The notes under the pieces are model-generated. The model saw only the letters and a list, made by a program, of their open reading frames with translations, searched no databases and was not told the DNA's origin. From positions 1-6,765 of the forward strand of contig JASEIA010000080.1 of the NCBI GenBank assembly GCA_030018575.1: a stretch of DNA of 6,765 nucleotides, read 5' to 3'. The DNA is from Nanobdellota archaeon. Lineage in GTDB: Archaea > Nanobdellota > Nanobdellia > SCGC-AAA011-G17 > GW2011-AR17. The position numbers and the translations under genes are program-made. This document shows positions 1-5,603 of this stretch, piece by piece; the stretch's first letter is position 1; every line of letters starts with the position of its first letter.

Positions 1-136
1 CAAACCTTGTGAAGAACACCCTTGAGGCTCCTGCATTTAATGCGCCTTCAAATGATGGAGCAATGTCTGCGCTGTTCTCATACTCTGCCTCTGCCACCCA
101 TATGGGCTTTGAAATGCCTTTTGATTCAATAAGCGT
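1..136 (-). pseudogene. Glycoside-hydrolase-like C-terminal fragment, partial at window edge
   Basis: On the minus strand, in a different frame from the nucleoside hydrolase, the sequence reads TLIESKGISKPIWVAEAEYE followed by a stretch ending ALNAGASRVFFTRF, and it continues off the left edge. The pattern 'KPIWVxEAxY ... AL.aGA.rVFFT' resembles the end of clan GH-A glycoside hydrolases, where a Glu on a beta strand (WVAEAE) can be the nucleophile and is followed by a helix and a 'Ga.kvf' strand. The frame is closed upstream by TAA at 164-166 and has no plausible start codon, so it looks like a 5'-truncated fragment rather than a gene. Its likely left boundary, around 124-136, coincides with the end of the recognisable nucleoside hydrolase. 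What lies beyond base 1 is unknown. The family assignment is from motif memory only. Confidence 0.5.
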
Positions 137-981
137 TCCAATATAAAAGCAAGGAACTTTTCCTTATCCGTTTTTATCGCCACTTTGATTTTCTTCCCTT
201 TTTCGGAGTCTATAAGCTTTCCTTCTTCATTTACCTCTAATCTCTTTATTTCATAAGTGCAAAACTCATTGTTTATTGCCAATGCAAGCACAAGGGGGTC
301 ATGAAAGACTATATTTTTAGTTATATTATATTTTTCAAATAAAAATTTCTGGAGATTCCGTGCCATTATATATAAATAATTACAAATCTGGTTTTTACTT
401 TTTTCAAATTTTAACAATGTTTCTTCATCCAATTCCAGATTATAAGTTGCATCTAAAGGAACTAATGTAATATCTGCCCCGCTGTCTATAACTTCCTTGG
501 ATGCAGGTATATTATTCTTTATATTCCATTCGGCAATCCTGTTATTTTTTCCGCTATAATCAAAATTAATCGAACCGCCCATAATAATAAATTTAAAAGA
601 GCTTTTAATTTCGGGTAGTTTATTAATCAAATAACAGATATTAGATAGATTTCCAATAGAAATATAATAAATCTCTTGCCCGGCTAAATTCCTAAAAAAG
701 TCAAGATTATTTATTAATTTATCAGGTGTAAATGATTCTTCTAAAACTGTTTTTTCAACAACCTTGCCGTTCCCATCAGACAATCCCTCGAAAATCATTA
801 TGTCTTTCTTTTTGATTGAGACAAGCTTTTTTGCTATTTTAGCCCTTATATTAGAGTACCTGTCATTTGTTAGTACGGCTTTTATATCCAATTCAGGGGA
901 GCTAAGCGCCAATGACAATGCAAAGGCATCATCCACATCCGCCCCGATGTCTGTGTCAATTATTACTGCTTTTTTGTTCAT
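37..981 (-). CDS. Inosine-uridine-type nucleoside hydrolase with an aberrant C-terminal tail
   Basis: This 314-residue protein is predicted to hydrolyse the N-glycosidic bond of ribonucleosides, giving free base and ribose in the cytoplasm. Residues 9-18 (DTDIGADVDD) form the Asp cluster that binds Ca2+ and the ribose in this fold. IGNLSN (~109-114) corresponds to the family GPLTN segment, MGG lies near 134-136, EWNIKNNIPASKEV (~151-164) corresponds to E.N...DP.AA, and FHDP (~227-230) carries the base-side His and Asp. The start at 981 is supported by the GGAGATGA Shine-Dalgarno 8 bases upstream. It is the last gene of a leftward operon, 4 bases after the kinase. The fold appears to end at about KFLAFILERLL (~285). 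The remaining ~28 residues (beginning NQKAFQSPYGW) are a frame-shifted reading of the adjacent glycoside-hydrolase fragment, so the native stop was probably lost in a recombination. The catalytic core looks intact. Substrate preference cannot be read. Confidence 0.88.
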   Translation of the reverse strand: MNKKAVIIDTDIGADVDDAFALSLALSSPELDIKAVLTNDRYSNIRAKIAKKLVSIKKKDIMIFEGLSDGNGKVVEKTVLEESFTPDKLINNLDFFRNLAGQEIYYISIGNLSNICYLINKLPEIKSSFKFIIMGGSINFDYSGKNNRIAEWNIKNNIPASKEVIDSGADITLVPLDATYNLELDEETLLKFEKSKNQICNYLYIMARNLQKFLFEKYNITKNIVFHDPLVLALAINNEFCTYEIKRLEVNEEGKLIDSEKGKKIKVAIKTDKEKFLAFILERLLNQKAFQSPYGWQRQSMRTAQTLLHHLKAH

Positions 982-985
982 TTTG

Positions 986-1819
986 TCATCTCCTAAATAA
1001 TTTTTGAGTCAGTTCAATATTCTCCGCGCTATAATTATTGAATGTGTACCTATAGCTAGTAATATCTGGAAATTTTGCCCTTTCGAGGCATAATTGAAGG
1101 TTCAGTTCACTTAGCCTTAGCCTATCTTCCCTATCGAACGAAGCAATCATTCGTGAGACTAACTTCTCAATATTGGCTCTTTCGGAATTTAAAGTATATG
1201 CTCCATACAAAAAATAGAGGCTTAATCCTTCAGCAAGTTCTTCCACTGAAATGCTTGTATTTACCAGGTTTGCCGGGTCTATCGCTAAGCATTTATCTTC
1301 ACATTTTAAAAAATTCTTTAATTTCGGGTCGGAATGTAAATAATAGGGATTCCTCTTTTGCAATGCTAATCCTTTTGTTTTTAAATACGTTTCGCACAAC
1401 CGGTCTATATCTCGCTTATTCATCCCCTTTTCAAGTAGAGCACGATAATCTGTTCCTTCCACGAATAATGTAGATATAAGCTTAGAATTTGCATGGAATA
1501 ATTTTGGAGAATCTATATTTGATTCATTCCATAATTGCAAAGTCCTAGCTTCTTTAGCTATTAAATCTTTTATTGAATCTGCTTTTTTTCTCCATCTAAA
1601 TGCAGGAAATGTTTTTGACACATAATCTACCCATCTCTTTTCTTGGATATTCAGCCCTAATGTAGGATCCGATAAATAAGGGAGTTTTACAAATAAAGCC
1701 CCATTTTCGGTTTGGAGAACCCAATAACAAGATAAACTATTCTCAAAAAAATTAATTATCCTGCATTCCCCAATTCCAAGAGATTCCTTGATATCTTTTA
1801 GAGCTATTATTTTAGTCAT
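986..1819 (-). CDS. Protein-kinase-fold phosphotransferase (small-molecule or LPS-kinase-like)
   Basis: This 277-residue protein is predicted to transfer phosphate from ATP to a small molecule, sugar or other acceptor. The kinase-fold landmarks are in order: Lys45 in FVKLP (beta-3 lysine), Glu90 in AKEARTL (C-helix Glu), a hinge region around STLFVEGTDY (116-125), the catalytic loop LHSDPKLKN (161-169, HxDxxxxN with Asp164 and Asn169) and Asp181 in AIDPA in place of DFG. A complete set of catalytic residues argues for an active enzyme rather than a pseudokinase. No clear glycine-rich loop or membrane segment is visible. It resembles the broad APH, Bud32 and LPS-core-kinase group; the acceptor is not identifiable. 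It is the middle gene of the operon, 6 bases after the methyltransferase, in the same reading frame, and 4 bases before the nucleoside hydrolase. That context suggests work on a nucleoside or related small molecule, which is inference. The ATG at 1819 is the only good start because the methyltransferase stop closes the frame just upstream. Confidence 0.68.
   Translation of the reverse strand: MTKIIALKDIKESLGIGECRIINFFENSLSCYWVLQTENGALFVKLPYLSDPTLGLNIQEKRWVDYVSKTFPAFRWRKKADSIKDLIAKEARTLQLWNESNIDSPKLFHANSKLISTLFVEGTDYRALLEKGMNKRDIDRLCETYLKTKGLALQKRNPYYLHSDPKLKNFLKCEDKCLAIDPANLVNTSISVEELAEGLSLYFLYGAYTLNSERANIEKLVSRMIASFDREDRLRLSELNLQLCLERAKFPDITSYRYTFNNYSAENIELTQKLFRR
989..994 (-). promoter_or_regulatory. 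Shine-Dalgarno site of the nucleoside hydrolase
   Basis: On the minus strand AGGAGATGA lies just upstream of the ATG at 981, with 8 bases between AGGAG and the start. It overlaps the TGA stop of the kinase gene, so translation of the two genes is probably coupled. It fixes the nucleoside hydrolase start. Confidence 0.75.
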
Positions 1820-1825
1820 TTTAAT

Positions 1826-3229
1826 TCAAAGAAAAACCCTCCTTGTTTGATTTCTTGTTATTTTCGGGCTAAAATATACATTGTAGGCGGAAAAGTTTCC
1901 ATCTATGGACATTTCTTCAATACAACACTTGCCTATAGATTGCATCATAGTCACCTTGCTAAAAGGTGAAATTTTGAATATAATTTGCTGTTTAGGAAAA
2001 ATTACCCTTAGGATTTTATAGAGTTTATCAACAGATGGTGTTGTTCTTAAAGGATTCAGACTGTGGCTCTTCAATGGCTGTTCCATGTTTTCTCTCCAAT
2101 CCGCATCTATTATGATGCTATCAATATTTTTAATACTTTTTAATAGATTTCTATCTAGAGCATCCCCAACAATAAAGTTTACATTTTTCCGCTTAAACAA
2201 GCTCGCATTAAATATCGCATCATTAATCCTTTTCGGGTTTATATCTACAGCAATTAAATCGTGCTTCTCAGATATTATTGCTGTTCTCCCGCCGATTCCG
2301 CAGCACAGCTCTAATACATTCCCCATTAATTTATGAGAAAGATACCTTCCTTCTTTTTCCCATGAACACATAAATTTTGCCTCTTTATCCCCCTTAAACC
2401 GGCAGATAATGTTCTTAAAACTTGGAAACTTATTCTCCATTAATTTTTGCAGATGCTTATCACTGAAAGATGCAATTGAATATTTTTTCTTTGAGATTAT
2501 AACCCCATTCTCCCTTAAGGATATTTTAGGAAATTTTAATATTTCATTTATTGCTTCATTTGTCTGCAATGTAGTTACCGCCTGTTCATTTGGATATCTT
2601 GAGATTATCTTAAATACATAGTTTATATTCTCCCCCAATTCTATCCATTTCTGGAGATTCACTTTTCCCCTAAAATAAATCAATTTATTATTTTGCAATC
2701 CCTTGAAAGCCTTTATTAGCCGGAAATAATCTTCTGCAATAAAGGATTTGCCTTTAAAAAGGGATTTATGAATTTTATAGATAACATCCTTTTTAGACCA
2801 TAATGTTGAAATAATCAGCCCGCCTTCGGATAAATTGCTTATTATTGTTTTTAGAGCTTTTCTTTTATTTTTAAGATAGTAAAAAGACTGGCAAATATTA
2901 ATTACATCATATTTCTTATCAAACTTAAAATCTTCAAATTTTTGATTTAAAATATTTGCATTTTTTAATATTTTTTTAGCATTCTGATACGATAATGCAT
3001 CCGGCTCAATTCCAGTCAGTTCAATTAAAAATCCTTCATTCGTTAATCCTTCAATTATTTTTTTAGTATATTTGCCATTGCCCACCCCGATATCTAGCCA
3101 TCTAATCCTATTTGTGGGAGTTTGAGACATTATAGCATCCACTATTATTTTATATTCGCTTCCGCCAATCAAGCTCTCTTTGAAAATCTCTAAGCATTGG
3201 TCATAACTTTCATTTTCTGGTTTGTTCAT
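1826..3229 (-). CDS. Two-domain SAM methyltransferase (HNMT-like N-terminal, TGS1/THUMP-like C-terminal)
   Basis: This 467-residue protein carries two class I SAM-methyltransferase domains. Domain 1 (~1-190) has motif I LDIGVGNGKYTKKI (45-58), acidic Glu75 (GIEPD), the strand YDVINIC (107-113) and the post-motif SEGGLIISTLWS (134-145). This layout recalls histamine/amine N-methyltransferase-like and UbiE-like small-molecule enzymes. Domain 2 (~270-460) has motif I VLELCCGIGG (305-314), VDINP (328-332), GDA (355-357) and IIIDADWREN (372-381), followed by FKISP (418-422). The CCGIGG...DIN.....GDA...D.DWR...K.SP pattern resembles the TGS1 (RNA cap guanine-N2) and THUMP-like methyltransferase families, but with DADW where SPPW or DPPW is usual. 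The region ~190-270 between them is unassigned. It is the first gene of the leftward operon. Its ATG at 3229 lies within an ATGA overlap with a 9-codon leader ORF. RNA versus small-molecule substrate is undecided. Confidence 0.75.
   Translation of the reverse strand: MNKPENESYDQCLEIFKESLIGGSEYKIIVDAIMSQTPTNRIRWLDIGVGNGKYTKKIIEGLTNEGFLIELTGIEPDALSYQNAKKILKNANILNQKFEDFKFDKKYDVINICQSFYYLKNKRKALKTIISNLSEGGLIISTLWSKKDVIYKIHKSLFKGKSFIAEDYFRLIKAFKGLQNNKLIYFRGKVNLQKWIELGENINYVFKIISRYPNEQAVTTLQTNEAINEILKFPKISLRENGVIISKKKYSIASFSDKHLQKLMENKFPSFKNIICRFKGDKEAKFMCSWEKEGRYLSHKLMGNVLELCCGIGGRTAIISEKHDLIAVDINPKRINDAIFNASLFKRKNVNFIVGDALDRNLLKSIKNIDSIIIDADWRENMEQPLKSHSLNPLRTTPSVDKLYKILRVIFPKQQIIFKISPFSKVTMMQSIGKCCIEEMSIDGNFSAYNVYFSPKITRNQTRRVFL
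1837..1843 (-). promoter_or_regulatory. Displaced Shine-Dalgarno-like site before the kinase gene
   Basis: Minus-strand AGGAGGG is a strong anti-SD complement, but it lies 17 bases before the kinase ATG, inside the last codons of the methyltransferase. The usual gap is about 5-9 bases. It may hold ribosomes terminating at the TGA (1826-1828) for re-initiation 6 bases on, or it may be fortuitous. Confidence 0.35.
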
Positions 3230-3255
3230 GCTGCCTCTGCGGGTTTTATTGTCAT
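3226..3255 (-). CDS. Possible 9-residue leader ORF overlapping the methyltransferase start
   Basis: On the minus strand an ATG at 3255 opens a short frame, MTIKPAEAA, ending at a TGA (3226-3228) that overlaps the methyltransferase start as ATGA. An AGGGGG Shine-Dalgarno-like stretch at 3261-3266 sits 5 bases before this ATG, a better arrangement than the weak GAGG before the methyltransferase ATG. This could be a leader peptide that delivers ribosomes by termination-reinitiation, or the remnant of an upstream gene. There is no sign of attenuation codons. Confidence 0.35.
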   Translation of the reverse strand: MTIKPAEAA

Positions 3256-3295
3256 AATATCCCCCTGAACCTTCTCTTTTTGATAGCTTCGCCCC

Positions 3296-3310
3296 TTTAT
3301 AAACCTTTCT
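3296..3310 (-). promoter_or_regulatory. Archaeal-type BRE/TATA promoter for the leftward operon
   Basis: Read on the minus strand, AGAAAGG followed directly by TTTATAAA matches an archaeal BRE plus TATA box. The usual ~25-base spacing puts the transcription start near 3273, leaving a short ~18-base leader before the ATG at 3255 that still includes the AGGGGG site. No bacterial -35/-10 pair fits as well. The box lies about 30 bases from the decayed IS3 end. Confidence 0.6.
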
Positions 3311-3334
3311 ATTTTAGCCATTTAAAAGTAATAA

Positions 3335-3563
3335 CTCTTTAGAGGAAAATACGACCTTTCTGCCGCAAACCGAGCTTTACCAACAATAAAGATAAGATTT
3401 TGCTTGACGGCACTGTATATGGAAGGAAGACGCTAAAATCGCCCAGTATGAAAGGCTTATTGGGCAGCAATGTATGGAGATTGCTTTTTTAAAAAAAGTT
3501 TACGAGAGACTGAAACAGCAGATTGTAGAGGGAAAACGAGAAAAGGGGTGTTCTGCAAGATGA
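3335..3563 (+). pseudogene. Decayed IS3 orfA (helix-turn-helix and leucine-zipper part)
   Basis: IS3 OrfA binds the element's ends and supplies the N-terminal half of the OrfAB transposase. Recognisable blocks appear in successive frames: GKYDLSAA (frame of 3344), then ELYQQ, then KDKILLDGTVYGRK (frame of 3391), then EDAKIAQYERLIGQQ and CMEIAFLKKVYERLKQQ, ending at TGA 3561-3563. Joined, they give a normal OrfA order: HTH recognition helix, a basic/Gly link and a coiled coil. The CAATAAAGATAAG stretch reads as QQWKDK if two G are restored, so at least three small indels have broken the gene. The true N-terminus is missing. Only the last ~50 codons (3408-3563) are continuously open. Confidence 0.65.
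3485..3498 (+). promoter_or_regulatory. Candidate -1 frameshift site T6A7G between orfA and orfB frames
   Basis: In the orfA frame the run reads TTT TTA AAA AAA GTT, containing the slippery heptamers T TTA AAA (3488-3494) and A AAA AAA (3491-3497). OrfB lies in the -1 frame and is open from before this point, as in IS3-family programmed frameshifting. The zipper-like orfA sequence continues ~20 codons past the site and orfB has its own start at 3560, so use of the site is uncertain. Confidence 0.4.
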
Positions 3564-4411
3564 TCTCGCAAAAGGATATACCAATAAGCCATGGCTGTTC
3601 TTCTTTGAATATTGGCAGGGGAACATATTACTACAACTTAAAGGACAAATGCAATGACCCCAACAGCAATAAAACCAGAGAAGGCATCCTGAATATTGCT
3701 TTGGAGTATCCAAAGTATGGTTACCGGCGGATAACTGCTGAATTGCATCGCCAAGGGCAGCCAACTAACCACAAGAAGGTGCTCAGAATTATGAGGGAAG
3801 AAAACCTATTATGCAAGCCCAAAAAGAAATTTAGGATTACAACAACAGACTCAAACCATAACTTCCCCACTTATCAAAACCTGGCTAAGGATATAGCTTT
3901 GACAGGAATAAACCAGCTTTGGGTGGCCGACATAACTTATGTGCATCTTGTGCATGAATGCGTTTATCTTGCAGTCATAATTGACGTTTACAGCAGAAAA
4001 TGCATAGGGTGGGAACTGAGCCGAAGGATTGATGCAGTTTTAGTGCTAAATGCACTAAACATGGCTGTAGATGCAAGGATAGAGTCTGGCATTGCTGGCT
4101 TAATACATCATTCTGACCAAGGAGTGCAATATGCATGTAGTGAATATGTCAACCGGCTTAAGGAGCTTGATATAAAGATAAGCATGAGCAGAAGGGGCAA
4201 TCCCTACGATAATGCCTTTGCCGAGAGTTTTATGAAGACGCTTAAATGCGAGGAGGTGTACCTAAAGGAATACAAAACATTTGACGAAGCATATAGCAAT
4301 TTGAAGCAGTTTATTGAGGTTGTTTACAACAACAAGAGGCTTCATTCATCTATCGGCTATTTGCCGCCAGTTGAATTTGAGGCGAAAGCCTTAAATATTT
4401 CGTTATCTTAG
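3560..4411 (+). CDS. IS3-family transposase OrfB (DDE/rve integrase domain)
   Basis: This 283-residue protein (from ATG 3560, MISQKDIPIS) is the catalytic subunit of an IS3-type transposase. Domains in order are an N-terminal segment ending GRGTYYYN, an HTH_21-like block (YGYRRITAELHRQG to RIMREENLLCKPKKK) and an rve RNase-H-fold core. The three acidic residues are visible: Asp in WVADITYV, Asp in HHSDQGVQYA and Glu in YDNAFAESFMKTLK. The C-terminal signature RLHSSIGYLPPVEFE is also present, so the protein appears full length. The start at 3560 forms an ATGA overlap with the orfA stop and has GGGGTG 9 bases upstream. The frame is open from before 3470, so an OrfAB fusion by -1 frameshifting is an alternative. 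With orfA broken, activity in cis is unlikely. G+C is visibly higher than in the flanking genes, consistent with transfer. Confidence 0.92.
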   Translation: MISQKDIPISHGCSSLNIGRGTYYYNLKDKCNDPNSNKTREGILNIALEYPKYGYRRITAELHRQGQPTNHKKVLRIMREENLLCKPKKKFRITTTDSNHNFPTYQNLAKDIALTGINQLWVADITYVHLVHECVYLAVIIDVYSRKCIGWELSRRIDAVLVLNALNMAVDARIESGIAGLIHHSDQGVQYACSEYVNRLKELDIKISMSRRGNPYDNAFAESFMKTLKCEEVYLKEYKTFDEAYSNLKQFIEVVYNNKRLHSSIGYLPPVEFEAKALNISLS

Positions 4412-4423
4412 TGTTCAAAAAGA

Positions 4424-4436
4424 GGGGTTCACTCCA
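4424..4436 (+). repeat. Right terminal inverted repeat of the IS3 element
   Basis: GGGGTTCACTCCA lies 13 bases after the orfB stop and matches the typical form of IS3-family right ends (purine-rich, ending ...TTCACTCCA). The partner left repeat is not in the window, so the exact end and any 3-4 base target duplication (the next bases are ATC) cannot be verified. Confidence 0.6.
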
Positions 4437-4440
4437 ATCT

Positions 4441-4608
4441 ATGTTAGGTAATTCCCAAAGAAAGAAGATTAAAAAGAGGATTGAATACGTTATGGGCCTT
4501 TTTAATAAAAATTTAAAATATGCTGGATTTTCGATCCTTTTATATCAAAAAAGAAAAATTAGGGAGGAAGTCGAGCTTTTTCTGACTAAAGAAAAAAATG
4601 GAAATTAA
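4441..4608 (+). CDS. Small basic ORF or remnant of a gene cut by the IS3 element
   Basis: This frame encodes 55 residues from ATG 4441 (MLGNSQRKKIKKRIEYVMG), is strongly basic and ends KEKNGN. It is not recognised. The open frame continues upstream through the IS right end to 4411, so the ATG immediately after the IS may be a chance start and the region may be the 3' remnant of a longer gene. Its stop overlaps the S66 peptidase start by 11 bases, as expected for consecutive genes in one operon. The AGGGAGG inside it (4561-4567) is 30 bases before the S66 ATG, too far to serve it. No signal peptide or membrane segment is evident. Confidence 0.35.
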   Translation: MLGNSQRKKIKKRIEYVMGLFNKNLKYAGFSILLYQKRKIREEVELFLTKEKNGN

Positions 4609-5602
4609 AAAGCCCATGCATTTAAAAGAAGGGGATACTATCGGTATAGTCAGTCCATCATCAACAATAAAAAACTTTCCAAGAAGATTGGAGAGAGGAA
4701 TTAAAGCATTGGAGGAACTCGGGCTTAAAGTCAAACTAGGGAAAAATTGCAGAAATTCATTTGGTCATAATGCAGGGACATCAGAAGAAAGAGCAGAAGA
4801 TATAAATAATTTTTTCAAAGATAAAGAAATAAAAGCGATCATCTGCTCAACAGGCGGGTGGAACTCAAATGCAGTTCTTCCCCTGTTAGATTATGCAATG
4901 ATCAAAATAAATTCAAAAATATTTTGTGGTTTTAGTGATGTAACCACGCTTAATTTAGCTATACATAAAAAAACTGGTTTGGTTACATTTAACGGACCAA
5001 CTGTGCTACCTACCTTCGGAGAATTTGGAGGCCCACTAAAATTTTCGGTCAGATGGTTTAAGAAAGCTTTATTTGAAAATGAGCCGATTGGAACGCTTAA
5101 ATATCCTTCAGAATACACCGATGAGCTTCTTTGGTGGGAAACCGAAGACAACAGAAAAAGAAAGATGCAGTCTGCAAGCAAACCAAAATTTGTAACAAAA
5201 GGGAAGAGAGAAGGTAGGCTAATGGGGGGTAATTTGAACACATTATGTATCTTAGCAGGAACAGAATATTTTCCGGATTTTACTAACACAATTCTCTTTT
5301 TGGAAGAAGAAGGAGAAAGCACATCTTCTGTAGAAAGAAGGCTTTATTACCTAGAACAACTAGGGGTGTTAAGTAAGATTGAAGGGCTAATTTTTGGTAG
5401 ACCCTATAGATTTTCAACTGATTCAAAAGACAGAACTCTTTATGGCATTTTAAAAGAGTTTGGCAAGAAATATAGAATCCCCGTTGTAGCAGATGTGGAT
5501 ATAGGCCATACTGCTCCTATGTTAACTATCCCAATAGGGGTAAAAGTAAGAATAGACTCTGAATCTGAAAGTATTGAAATAATAGAGTCTGCTACGGTAT
5601 AA
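4598..5602 (+). CDS. S66 family serine peptidase, MccF-like / LD-carboxypeptidase-like
   Basis: This 334-residue protein belongs to peptidase family S66, which contains murein LD-carboxypeptidases and MccF, the enzyme that cleaves microcin C-type peptidyl-nucleotides. The expected motifs are present: GDTIGIVSPSS at the N-terminus, STGGWNSNAVLPLLDY (84-99), nucleophile Ser113 in GFSDVTTLN, GLVTFNGP (127-134), GRLMGGNLNTL (206-216), an acidic FLEEEGES (235-241) for the catalytic Glu, GRPYRF (267-272) and His304 in DIGHTAPM. The length, the Ser/Glu/His spacing (~113/236/304) and a long insert containing WW at 179-180 favour the MccF-type subgroup over cell-wall LdcA. There is no signal peptide, so it acts in the cytoplasm, where a toxin processed inside the cell would be met. 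It is followed after 1 base by a RimL-like GNAT, recalling the MccF/MccE immunity pair. No good Shine-Dalgarno is seen close to ATG 4598, and a stop lies just upstream in frame. An alternative role is peptide or muropeptide recycling. Confidence 0.87.
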   Translation: MEIKKPMHLKEGDTIGIVSPSSTIKNFPRRLERGIKALEELGLKVKLGKNCRNSFGHNAGTSEERAEDINNFFKDKEIKAIICSTGGWNSNAVLPLLDYAMIKINSKIFCGFSDVTTLNLAIHKKTGLVTFNGPTVLPTFGEFGGPLKFSVRWFKKALFENEPIGTLKYPSEYTDELLWWETEDNRKRKMQSASKPKFVTKGKREGRLMGGNLNTLCILAGTEYFPDFTNTILFLEEEGESTSSVERRLYYLEQLGVLSKIEGLIFGRPYRFSTDSKDRTLYGILKEFGKKYRIPVVADVDIGHTAPMLTIPIGVKVRIDSESESIEIIESATV

Positions 5603-5603
5603 A

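Larger units (their letters stand above)
3332..4436 (+). mobile_element. 5'-truncated IS3-family insertion sequence
   Basis: The element contains a degraded orfA remnant, an intact orfB with DDE residues and a right-hand terminal repeat GGGGTTCACTCCA at 4424-4436. The matching left repeat (expected TGGAGTGAACCCC) is absent from the sequence to its left, and orfA is recognisable only from its helix-turn-helix second half onward. The element has therefore lost its left end, and the boundary at ~3332 is approximate. It should not transpose by itself, although orfB could act in trans. It separates the leftward nucleoside-hydrolase operon from the rightward S66-GNAT genes. Confidence 0.75.

Noticed and set aside
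764..1473. Plus-strand open frames opposite the nucleoside hydrolase and kinase genes
   Set aside because: No recognisable motifs, no start signals, and they lie antisense to well-supported genes. They are explained as shadows.
2085..2621. Plus-strand hydrophobic open frames opposite the methyltransferase gene
   Set aside because: Their hydrophobicity is the expected complement of Lys/Asn/Ile-rich coding on the other strand, and the methyltransferase motifs are clear.
3240..3340. Left terminal repeat of the IS3 element (TGGAGTGAACCCC expected)
   Set aside because: No acceptable match. CCCCCTGAACC at 3261-3271 is only a partial resemblance and lies in the leader of the operon.
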